Assembly: GCA_018897875.1 (NCBI GenBank)
Contig: JAHIKF010000010.1
Span: 1-5,203 of the forward strand
DNA length: 5,203 nucleotides
Source of the DNA: Pseudomonadota bacterium
GTDB taxonomy: Bacteria; Desulfobacterota; Desulfobaccia; Desulfobaccales; 0-14-0-80-60-11
Direction of reading: 5' to 3'
Of this stretch, positions 1 to 5,024 are shown piece after piece. A program made the position numbers and the translations under genes. The first letter of the stretch is position 1. Every line of letters begins with the position of its first letter. Below the pieces are notes generated by a model. The model saw only the letters and a list, made by a program, of their open reading frames with translations. It made no database searches and was not told where the DNA came from.

Positions 1-489
1 GGTCAAAAAGGCGCTCATGATCTCCCGGGCCACCGTCACCGCATTGGAAAAGTCGAACTTATTCCACACATCCACGTATTGGGCCAACATCTCCCGTTTG
101 CGCCGCCGGAAGAAATCCCGGCCTTTGCGGCCCACGCAGATAAGGGAAACCTCGATACCCGCGGCCTCTTTTTCCCGGATGAACTTCACCGCGGTGTTGA
201 TCAGGTTGACGTTGAAGCTGCCGCACAGACCCCGGTCAGCGGTCATCAACACCACCCCGACCCGTTCCACCGGGGCAGCCGCTTGGAAGAAGGGGTGGAT
301 CTCCGGTTCTACCCGGCCGGCCATATTGCCCAGCATCATGGCGAAGGCCCCGGCATAAGGCCGGAACCCTTCCATGCGCAGCTGGGCGCCCCGCAGTTTC
401 GCTGCCGAGACCATGTTCATGGCCTTGGTGATCTGCTGGGTCTTCTTGACCGCCCCGATTTTGCGTTTGATATCTTGTAGGGTCGCCAT
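1..489 (-). CDS. atpG: ATP synthase F1 gamma subunit, N-terminal 163 residues (runs off left edge)
   Basis: The central rotor shaft of the F1 head, whose rotation couples proton flow through Fo to ATP synthesis at the alpha/beta hexamer. The translation begins MATLQDIKRKIGAVKKTQQI and continues TKAMNMVSAAKL, the hallmark N-terminal helix of gamma that inserts into the hexamer. Around residues 83-95 it has TADRGLCGSFNVN, matching the conserved DRGLCG segment of the Rossmann-like domain. The reading frame is open for 163 codons to the window edge; the family is usually about 285-295 residues, so the C-terminal helix is outside. The ATG lies 15 bases after the atpA stop, preceded by a modest GGGGTA ribosome-binding site. 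There is no sign of frameshift. Beta (atpD) and epsilon (atpC) would be expected next, by analogy with other bacterial operons. Identity is certain; the full length is not visible. Confidence 0.97.
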   Translation of the reverse strand, partial: MATLQDIKRKIGAVKKTQQITKAMNMVSAAKLRGAQLRMEGFRPYAGAFAMMLGNMAGRVEPEIHPFFQAAAPVERVGVVLMTADRGLCGSFNVNLINTAVKFIREKEAAGIEVSLICVGRKGRDFFRRRKREMLAQYVDVWNKFDFSNAVTVAREIMSAFLT

Positions 490-504
490 GCTTATACCCC
501 GCTC

Positions 505-2028
505 TTAAGACGCGCTGACGACAGGCTGGAATACGGAATCAAACTCAGCCAAAACGACTTTCATCTTGGCATCGATTTCCGAAGTAAACTCTTTCTGCTC
601 CTTGATGGCGGCCAGCACGTCAGCGTATTTCGACTCCATGAAGCTGTAGAGCTGTTGCTCATAAGACGCCAGCACATCGATGGGATATTTGTCCAGGAAG
701 CCCCGGGTGCCGGCAAAGATGATGGACACCATCTTCTCCATGGGCAGCGGCTGATACTGGGGCTGCTTCAGGACTTCCACCAGCCGGGCGCCCCGGTTGA
801 GCTGCTGCTGCGTGGACTTGTCCAGCTCGGAGCCGAACTGGGCGAAGGCCGCCAGTTCCCGGTACTGGGCCATCTCCAACCGCAGCATGCCGGCCACCTG
901 CTTCATGGCCTTCACCTGGGCGGCGCCGCCGACCCGGGAAACGGAGAGACCGACGTTGATGGCGGGCCGGATACCGGAGAAGAACAGGTTCGGTTCCAGG
1001 TACACCTGACCGTCGGTGATGGAAATGACGTTGGTGGGAATGAAGGCCGATACGTCACCCTGCTGGGTTTCGATGATGGGCAGGGCGGTGAGAGAACCGC
1101 CTCCCAGGGTGTCGTTCAGCTTGGCGGCCCGCTCCAGCAACCGGGAGTGGTTGTAGAAGATGTCACCGGGATAGGCTTCACGTCCCGGCGGCCGCCGCAG
1201 CAGCAGTGACATCTGCCGGTAGGCCTGGGCCTGCTTGGTCAAGTCATCATAGATGATCAGGGCGTGCCGGCCTATGTCCCGGTAATACTCGCCCATGGCG
1301 CAGCCGGCAAAGGCGGCGACGTACTGCAAGGGGGCGGGCTCAGAGGCCGAGGCGTTGACGACGATGGTGTGCTTCAAGGCGCCGTGGCGTTCCAGGGCGT
1401 CCACCACCTGGGCCACGGTGGATTTCTTCTGACCGATGGCTACGTAGACACAGAGGATGCCGGAGTCCTTCTGATTGATGATGGCATCGACGCAGAGGGC
1501 GGTTTTGCCGATCTGACGGTCGCCGATGATCAGTTCCCGCTGGCCGCGGCCGACGGGGGTCATGGCGTCGATGGCCTTGTAGCCCGTGTACATGGGCTCA
1601 CTCACCGGCTGGCGTTCGATGACGCCCGGGGCCTTGACCTCGATGAGCCGGAACTCCTTGGTGTCGATGGGGCCCTTGCCGTCAATGGGGTTGCCCACGG
1701 GATCGATGACCCGGCCGAGGACTGCATCCCCAACGGGCACCTGGGCGATACGGCCGGTGCGTTTAACGATGTCACCCTCTTTGATGTGCGTGTCTTCTCC
1801 CAGGATGGCGACACCGACGTTGTCCTCTTCCAGGTTCAGAGCAAGCCCAAAGATACCTCCAGGGAATTCCAGAAGCTCCATGGCCATGCACTTTTCCACG
1901 CCATAGACCCGGGCGATGCCGTCACCCACGGACAGCACGGTGCCGGTTTCGGCCACCTCCACCTTCTTCTCGTAATCCCGGATCTGAGAGCGAATAATTT
2001 GGCTGATTTCTTCGGCTCTAATTTCCAT
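505..2028 (-). CDS. atpA: ATP synthase F1 alpha subunit
   Basis: Non-catalytic nucleotide-binding subunit of the F1 hexamer, complete at 507 residues, close to the usual 500-515. In order: an N-terminal beta-barrel domain (about 25-95); Walker A GDRQIGKT at 169-176; the Walker B-type strand LIIYDD at about 257-262; the ATPase alpha/beta signature PAINVGLSVS at 355-364; and the following Arg (R365), which corresponds to the arginine finger that reaches the neighbouring catalytic site. A helical C-terminal domain follows. The fifth Walker A position is Ile where E. coli has Thr; the Lys-Thr pair is intact, so nucleotide binding should be retained. The N-terminal MEIRAEEISQIIRSQI is the helix that docks onto delta. 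The ATG directly follows the atpH TAA with no intervening base, and its GAGGT ribosome-binding site lies inside the end of atpH, implying coupled translation. Confidence 0.99.
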   Translation of the reverse strand: MEIRAEEISQIIRSQIRDYEKKVEVAETGTVLSVGDGIARVYGVEKCMAMELLEFPGGIFGLALNLEEDNVGVAILGEDTHIKEGDIVKRTGRIAQVPVGDAVLGRVIDPVGNPIDGKGPIDTKEFRLIEVKAPGVIERQPVSEPMYTGYKAIDAMTPVGRGQRELIIGDRQIGKTALCVDAIINQKDSGILCVYVAIGQKKSTVAQVVDALERHGALKHTIVVNASASEPAPLQYVAAFAGCAMGEYYRDIGRHALIIYDDLTKQAQAYRQMSLLLRRPPGREAYPGDIFYNHSRLLERAAKLNDTLGGGSLTALPIIETQQGDVSAFIPTNVISITDGQVYLEPNLFFSGIRPAINVGLSVSRVGGAAQVKAMKQVAGMLRLEMAQYRELAAFAQFGSELDKSTQQQLNRGARLVEVLKQPQYQPLPMEKMVSIIFAGTRGFLDKYPIDVLASYEQQLYSFMESKYADVLAAIKEQKEFTSEIDAKMKVVLAEFDSVFQPVVSAS

Positions 2029-2580
2029 TTATAAGACCTCGCCTTTTATTAAGGATTCTCTTAAGGTATTAATCTGGGTGCGCACGCTGCCGTCCAGCAC
2101 CAGATCCCCCACCTTGGCCATCAGGCCGCCGATGATGCTGGGATCTTCCTCCACCTCCATGATCACGGTGCTGCCGGTCAACTTCTCCAGGGTCTGACGG
2201 AGTCGATCCTGAGTGGCGTCATCCAGGAAAATGGCCGTTTTAACCTTGGCCCGCCGGACGTTTTCCACCTCGTCCAGCATTTCCTGATAGGCTAATGCCA
2301 CTCCGTCCACCACGTTGAGGCGGTGTTTATCCAGGAGAAGTTGAAGGAGGTTGGAAACCATGGGAGGCAGTTGCAACAGTTCGATCATGCGCAGCAGTAA
2401 TTTGTTGCGATCCTCCCGGCCATGGATGGGGTTGAGCAAGGCATCCTTCAGCTCCGGTTCCCGCTCCAAAAGATGGGCGAATCCACTGAGCCCCTCCCCA
2501 TACTCTTTGTAATGAGCATCTTCCTTGCCCAGAGTCAGCAAGGCTTTCGCATAGCGTCGGGCAACGGTCATGTCAATCAA
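2029..2580 (-). CDS. atpH: ATP synthase F1 delta subunit
   Basis: Delta (OSCP equivalent) caps the F1 head and ties it to the b/b' stalk, forming part of the stator. The 183-residue product has the conserved VARRYAKALL near the N-terminus, a helical N-terminal domain to about residue 105, and the family C-terminal signature at about 139-160 (IMEVEEDPSIIGGLMAKVGD), then LDGSVRTQINTLRESL. Length is typical (about 175-185). The start is the uncertain point. Beginning at TTG (2580-2578) gives MIDMTVARRY and a 4-base TTGA overlap with the atpF stop, with purine-rich GGTGGTGGA about 6 bases upstream. An in-frame ATG at 2571-2569 would give 180 residues and a 5-base gap from atpF but lacks a well-spaced ribosome-binding site. 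I chose TTG from overlap geometry and spacing, with moderate confidence. The family assignment itself is secure. Confidence 0.95.
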   Translation of the reverse strand: MIDMTVARRYAKALLTLGKEDAHYKEYGEGLSGFAHLLEREPELKDALLNPIHGREDRNKLLLRMIELLQLPPMVSNLLQLLLDKHRLNVVDGVALAYQEMLDEVENVRRAKVKTAIFLDDATQDRLRQTLEKLTGSTVIMEVEEDPSIIGGLMAKVGDLVLDGSVRTQINTLRESLIKGEVL

Positions 2581-3176
2581 TGGGTTTCCACCACCTTCTT
2601 TAAATATTCCTCCACCAGACCTTGCTGGTCGGTGTAGGTAGCTTTCTCTTTAATCATGTCCGTGGCCATCTGGGTGGCCAGGCCCACGACTTCCTCTTTG
2701 AGGCTTTGGGCGGCTTTCTTGGTTTCCTGCTCAATGGTAAAGGCGGCCATCTCTTTGATGCGGGCCGCCACCAAGTTGGCCTTATCCAGAATCTTGGCCT
2801 TTTCCATTTCGCCTTCGGCAATAAATTGCTGGATCACATTCTGCCGCTCTTTGGCCACCGCGGCCAACCGGGCCTCCGCCGCGGCCACCGCGGCCTCGAA
2901 CTCGGCTTGCTTGGCTGCCATCTCCTCCAGGGTCGTGGCCACGTCCTGGGACCGCTTGGCGAAGAATTTTTTGGCCGGTTTGGCCAACAGGTAGACCAGG
3001 ATGCCGGCGAACACCACAAAATTGACGGTGCGCCAGAGAAGCTCCTGAATCTTTTCGGCTGATATGCCGCCAGCCGCCTCGGAAGGCGCGGCTACCCCTA
3101 ATAGGAGCAGGACGGCCCCCAAACCCCAGAAGGCTGCCCCGATCCGTTGCCAGCCGCTTCTGCGTCCGCCGTTCAT
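2577..3176 (-). CDS. atpF: ATP synthase Fo b subunit, with N-terminal signal-like extension
   Basis: Membrane-anchored half of the peripheral stalk, 199 residues, longer than the roughly 156 of E. coli b. Residues 1-35 look like a secretion signal: basic start (MNGGRRSGWQR), hydrophobic core (about 12-30) and a small-residue site, PSEAA, at 31-35. A second hydrophobic segment (LLWRTVNFVVFAGILVYLLA, about 46-65) is the usual b-type anchor. It is followed by KPAKKFF and a long Ala/Glu/Lys-rich helix (about 70-180) with heptad-like character that would form the right-handed coiled coil with b'. The C-terminus would contact delta. The ATG overlaps the atpF' stop as ATGA and is preceded by a strong GGGGAGGG ribosome-binding site. 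A cleavable or retained extra N-terminal segment is known among deltaproteobacterial b subunits; whether it is cleaved here is not visible. Confidence 0.95.
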   Translation of the reverse strand: MNGGRRSGWQRIGAAFWGLGAVLLLLGVAAPSEAAGGISAEKIQELLWRTVNFVVFAGILVYLLAKPAKKFFAKRSQDVATTLEEMAAKQAEFEAAVAAAEARLAAVAKERQNVIQQFIAEGEMEKAKILDKANLVAARIKEMAAFTIEQETKKAAQSLKEEVVGLATQMATDMIKEKATYTDQQGLVEEYLKKVVETH

Positions 3177-3601
3177 GAGAGTTCCCTCCCCAGAATTTTG
3201 GTAGCCAGCAGTTGGGCAAAGCTCTGGGTCTGCGTCTTCAAGGACGCCCGGGCCTTGGCCATGTCAGCTTTGATTTTCTTTTCTACCGTGGCCCACTCAA
3301 GCTCCGCCTGGCGCTTCACTTCCTCCAGGAGGGTCGCTTCTGCCTGGGCCCCTTCCTGCTTCAAGGTCTCCCGAGCCCCCGCGCCGGCGCGCCGGGCCGC
3401 GGCCAGTTCCTCCCTGATCTCATCCTCCAGGCTCCGGCCCTTATCCGTCAGGACGTTGATCTCGGTCTCCTGGGCCAAAAGTTTGGCCTGCCGATCCCTG
3501 AGAGCGCTACGGATAGGGCGGAACAAAACCACGTTCAGGAGAACGACCAGGAGCAGGAAATTGATAATCTGCGCGTACAAAGTCCAATCAATGTCAATCA
3601 T
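3173..3601 (-). CDS. atpF': ATP synthase Fo b' subunit (second stalk subunit)
   Basis: First gene of the operon, 142 residues. It has a single N-terminal transmembrane helix (about 7-28, YAQIINFLLLVVLLNVVLF), then FRPIRSALRDRQ and a continuous charged helix to the C-terminus, the b/b' architecture. The C-terminal LLATKILGRELS matches the conserved delta-contacting end of this group. It lacks the signal-like extension of the neighbouring b subunit, so the two are divergent paralogues expected to make a heterodimeric stalk, as in photosynthetic bacteria and many deltaproteobacteria. In related genomes it is also called atpX or annotated simply as a b subunit. The ATG is preceded by GAGGTGG (3611-3617) with a 9-base spacer. 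Expression is likely driven by the promoter at 3705-3733. The short gene is GC-rich in its middle (around 3377-3405), encoding an Ala/Arg/Gly stretch within the helix. Confidence 0.93.
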   Translation of the reverse strand: MIDIDWTLYAQIINFLLLVVLLNVVLFRPIRSALRDRQAKLLAQETEINVLTDKGRSLEDEIREELAAARRAGAGARETLKQEGAQAEATLLEEVKRQAELEWATVEKKIKADMAKARASLKTQTQSFAQLLATKILGRELS

Positions 3602-3610
3602 TCCTGGCTG

Positions 3611-3617
3611 CCACCTC
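3611..3617 (-). promoter_or_regulatory. Ribosome-binding site of atpF'
   Basis: GAGGTGG on the minus strand, 9 bases before the atpF' ATG. It is the first translation start of the operon and supports that ATG. A second AGGA abuts the ATG and is too close to act. Confidence 0.7.
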
Positions 3618-3642
3618 GTATTTTATTTACTAAGATCGAATA

Positions 3643-3677
3643 CTTAACAGCTTTAAGCAGGTATTGCCTGAGGTTAA
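3643..3677. repeat. Overlapping imperfect inverted repeats in the atp leader
   Basis: Two small dyads lie in the presumed untranslated leader between the promoter and atpF'. One is CTTAA-5 bases-TTAAG (3643-3657). The other (3653-3677) has TTAA outer arms and CAGG/CCTG inner arms around a 5-base loop, with mismatched bases between. They share a TTAA, so they would be alternatives in RNA. They could be a weak leader hairpin or a protein-binding dyad, but both are short enough to arise by chance. Confidence 0.25.
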
Positions 3678-3704
3678 GGCCATGTGTATCTTTTCACGAA
3701 CCCC

Positions 3705-3733
3705 TTTTTAGCCTATTTTCCTGGCGCTGTCAA
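3705..3733 (-). promoter_or_regulatory. Sigma70-type promoter of the atp operon
   Basis: On the minus strand there is a perfect -35 box TTGACA (3733-3728), a 17-base spacer and a -10-like TAAAAA (3710-3705; 4 of 6 matches to TATAAT). The optimal spacing and its position in the only non-coding gap ahead of the five atp genes make it the likely operon promoter. Transcription would start near 3698, giving a leader of about 95-100 nt before atpF'. The -35 box begins about 20 bases beyond the rodA stop codon. The -10 box is imperfect, and no start site can be proven from sequence. Confidence 0.65.
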
Positions 3734-3735
3734 AA

Positions 3736-3751
3736 TTTTTTTGCAAAAAAA
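3736..3751. promoter_or_regulatory. AT palindrome upstream of -35 (UP-element-like tract)
   Basis: A perfect 16-base palindrome, seven T, GC, seven A. It begins 3 bases past the rodA stop and sits just upstream of the atp -35 box. Phased A and T tracts at this position resemble UP elements that bind the RNA polymerase alpha C-terminal domain. A terminator is a poorer reading because the stem is almost entirely A-T. The tract itself is seen directly; its role is inferred. Confidence 0.45.
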
Positions 3752-3754
3752 TGA

Positions 3755-4855
3755 TCACCCCACGAATAAGTATCTTCGCATGCGGATATTCAGGAGAAAT
3801 CCAACCCCCAATAAGGTGGTGATCAGGGAGGAACCGCCGTAGCTGAACAGGGGCAGGGGGATACCCACCACCGGCAAAAAGCCGGTGACCATGCAGAGGT
3901 TGATGAATATCTGCCAGAAGATCAGGGCCGTCACCCCCACGGCCAGCAGGTGGCCGAAGCGCTCCTTGCAGTCCCGGGCCACCGACAGCCCCCAGAGGGC
4001 CAGGGCCGTAAACAGCAGCAGCAGCACCGCCGAGCCCACAAACCCCCACTCCTCGGCAAACACCGAAAAGACGAAATCGGTGTGCTGCTCCGGGAGAAAA
4101 TAGAGCTGGCTCTGGGTGCCCTGAAGAAAACCCTTGCCCCAAAACTGGCCGGAGCCCACGGCAATCATGGACTGCAGGATGTGATACCCGGCCCCCAAAG
4201 GGTCTCTCCCCGGGTCCAGGAAGGTCAGGACCCGTTGGCGCTGATAATCTTTCAGAAAATGCCAGAGCAACGGGGACAGCATAACCAGGGTCAGGCCGCA
4301 CCCCATGAGGGTGCGCCACCGCACCCCCACAAAGAGAATTATGCTGCCAGCCACCAGGGCCACCAGGATCCCCGACCCCAGGTCGGGCTGCTTGATGATC
4401 AGCGCCACCGGGATCATCACCAGGGCCCCGGGGACGATCAGGTCCTTGAGGCCCATGGCCTCTATCCGGGCCCGCCGGTTGAAGTAGGTGGACATTGCCA
4501 GGATGATGCCGATCTTGGCCAGCTCCGCCGGTTGAAAGGCCAGGGGGCCCATGGGGAGCCAGCGACGGGAGCCGGAGACCATCTTGCCACCGAACATGAC
4601 CGCCACCAGCAGCACGATGCTGATGAGATAAATGGGGTAGCTCAACTTCTCCAGGTGCCGGTAATCATAGGTCAGGGTCAGGCACATCACGCCCAGGCCC
4701 ACGGCCAGCCAGTAGAGTTGCTTGATGTAGAGGGGCGTGCCCTCCCCCCGGTTGTAACCGGCGCTGTAGAGATTGACGATGCCCGTGGCGCAAATAATCA
4801 CCACCAACCCCAGAAGCACCCAGTCAAAATTATGAATTAAACGGCGATCAAACAT
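3755..4855 (-). CDS. rodA: RodA, SEDS-family peptidoglycan glycosyltransferase
   Basis: Integral membrane polymerase that extends glycan strands from lipid II during rod-shape elongation, normally with the transpeptidase PBP2 and the MreBCD complex. The complete 366-residue product has about ten hydrophobic segments, beginning at about 12-32. Visible hallmarks are GSRRWLPMGPLAFQPAELAK (95-114), KQPDLGSG (155-162), QRQRVLTFLDP (205-215) and LPEQHTDFVFSVFAEEWG (254-271), where D260 corresponds to the catalytic Asp of SEDS enzymes. The SEDS signature ending PLPLFSYGGSS lies at 319-343. The start MFDRRLIHNFDWVLL and the length fit RodA rather than FtsW. No ribosome-binding site is visible: the ATG is immediately preceded by a heptad repeat. 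No mrdA (PBP2) or mre gene is adjacent inside the window. It ends 153 bases before atpF' without a GC-rich terminator, so read-through into the atp operon is possible. Confidence 0.96.
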   Translation of the reverse strand: MFDRRLIHNFDWVLLGLVVIICATGIVNLYSAGYNRGEGTPLYIKQLYWLAVGLGVMCLTLTYDYRHLEKLSYPIYLISIVLLVAVMFGGKMVSGSRRWLPMGPLAFQPAELAKIGIILAMSTYFNRRARIEAMGLKDLIVPGALVMIPVALIIKQPDLGSGILVALVAGSIILFVGVRWRTLMGCGLTLVMLSPLLWHFLKDYQRQRVLTFLDPGRDPLGAGYHILQSMIAVGSGQFWGKGFLQGTQSQLYFLPEQHTDFVFSVFAEEWGFVGSAVLLLLFTALALWGLSVARDCKERFGHLLAVGVTALIFWQIFINLCMVTGFLPVVGIPLPLFSYGGSSLITTLLGVGFLLNIRMRRYLFVG

Positions 4856-4890
4856 GGTGAGCGGTCAGCTTTCAGCAGTCAGCGATCAGC
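4856..4890. repeat. Degenerate heptad tandem repeat abutting the rodA start
   Basis: Read on the minus strand, the 35 bases are GCTGATC, GCTGACT, GCTGAAA, GCTGACC and GCTCACC, followed at once by the rodA ATG. That is four exact GCTGANN units and a fifth with one change. The pattern resembles short heptanucleotide tandem repeats dispersed in some bacterial genomes. Here it occupies the place of the rodA ribosome-binding site. Copy number elsewhere in the genome cannot be seen. Confidence 0.75.
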
Positions 4891-4902
4891 CAACTATGAA
4901 CT

Positions 4903-4935
4903 CGTTCCCAAGCTCCAGCTTGGGAACGTGTTTTT
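4903..4935 (+). terminator. Terminator-like hairpin plus T-run, plus strand
   Basis: The 12-base-pair stem of hairpin 1 is followed on the plus strand by TGTTTTT, the form of an intrinsic terminator. No plus-strand gene lies to its left, so it may only block antisense transcription or be an accident of the repeat. On the minus strand there is no T-run after this stem, so it is not an obvious terminator for the toxin gene. Confidence 0.3.
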
Positions 4936-4985
4936 CTGGCGAAGCTCTGCTTCGCCAACCAGACCAAGCGGAGCTTGGAAACCAG
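4903..4985. repeat. Composite three-hairpin palindromic repeat
   Basis: Three consecutive inverted repeats fill this stretch. Hairpin 1 (4903-4928) has 12-base arms, CGTTCCCAAGCT, around a 2-base centre. Hairpin 2 (4937-4957) has 9-base arms, TGGCGAAGC, around TCT. Hairpin 3 (4964-4978) has 6-base arms, CCAAGC, around GGA. The cores are related: AAGCTGGAGCTT and AAGCAGAGCTT (minus strand, hairpins 1 and 2) and AAGCGGAGCTT (plus strand, hairpin 3). ACCAGA recurs after hairpins 2 and 3. This looks like a REP- or MITE-like dispersed element. It contains no open frame and no transposase. Confidence 0.75.
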
Positions 4986-5024
4986 AGGGAAAGTTATGGT
5001 GCTTAGGACGCTCCCTACAAGGCT

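Noticed and set aside
79..480. Plus-strand open frames opposite atpG
   Set aside because: The minus strand encodes an uninterrupted conserved gamma subunit across the whole stretch. The plus-strand products match nothing recognisable.
1497..1524. Ile for Thr in the AtpA Walker A motif (GDRQIGKT) as a sign of lost nucleotide binding
   Set aside because: The essential Gly-Lys-Thr is intact and the changed position is not a phosphate ligand, so it is likely ordinary family variation.
1264..2034. Plus-strand open frame of 256 codons opposite atpA
   Set aside because: It lies wholly opposite the conserved atpA, is Gly/His/Asp-rich and low in recognisable motifs. It is explained by atpA codon bias.
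3377..3405. Very GC-rich near-palindromic stretch inside atpF'
   Set aside because: It is explained by Ala/Arg/Gly codons in the stalk helix. It lies inside a conserved gene, with no independent sign of function.
3212..3754. Plus-strand open frame of 180 codons opposite atpF' and the atp promoter
   Set aside because: It is antisense to atpF', without a credible domain. The promoter signals in the same region are on the minus strand.
3708..4319. Minus-strand open frame of 203 codons overlapping the 3' half of rodA and the intergenic region
   Set aside because: It is a frame-shifted reading of rodA, whose own frame carries the conserved SEDS motifs. The product is Gly/Pro/Arg-rich without a domain.
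3950..4840. Long plus-strand open frame of 296 codons opposite rodA
   Set aside because: It is antisense to a clear rodA. The translation is rich in His, Gln, Gly and Pro with no recognisable domain, as expected from an antisense frame of a GC-rich membrane-protein gene.
4903..4985. CRISPR array
   Set aside because: The repeats are palindromes of different length with shared cores, not equal direct repeats separated by unique spacers, and no cas gene is visible.
4993..5020. Possible rodA promoter: TTGTAG, 16-base spacer, CATAAC on the minus strand
   Set aside because: Only 3 of 6 bases match at -35 and 4 of 6 at -10. It sits right after the toxin stop and is too weak to list without transcript data.
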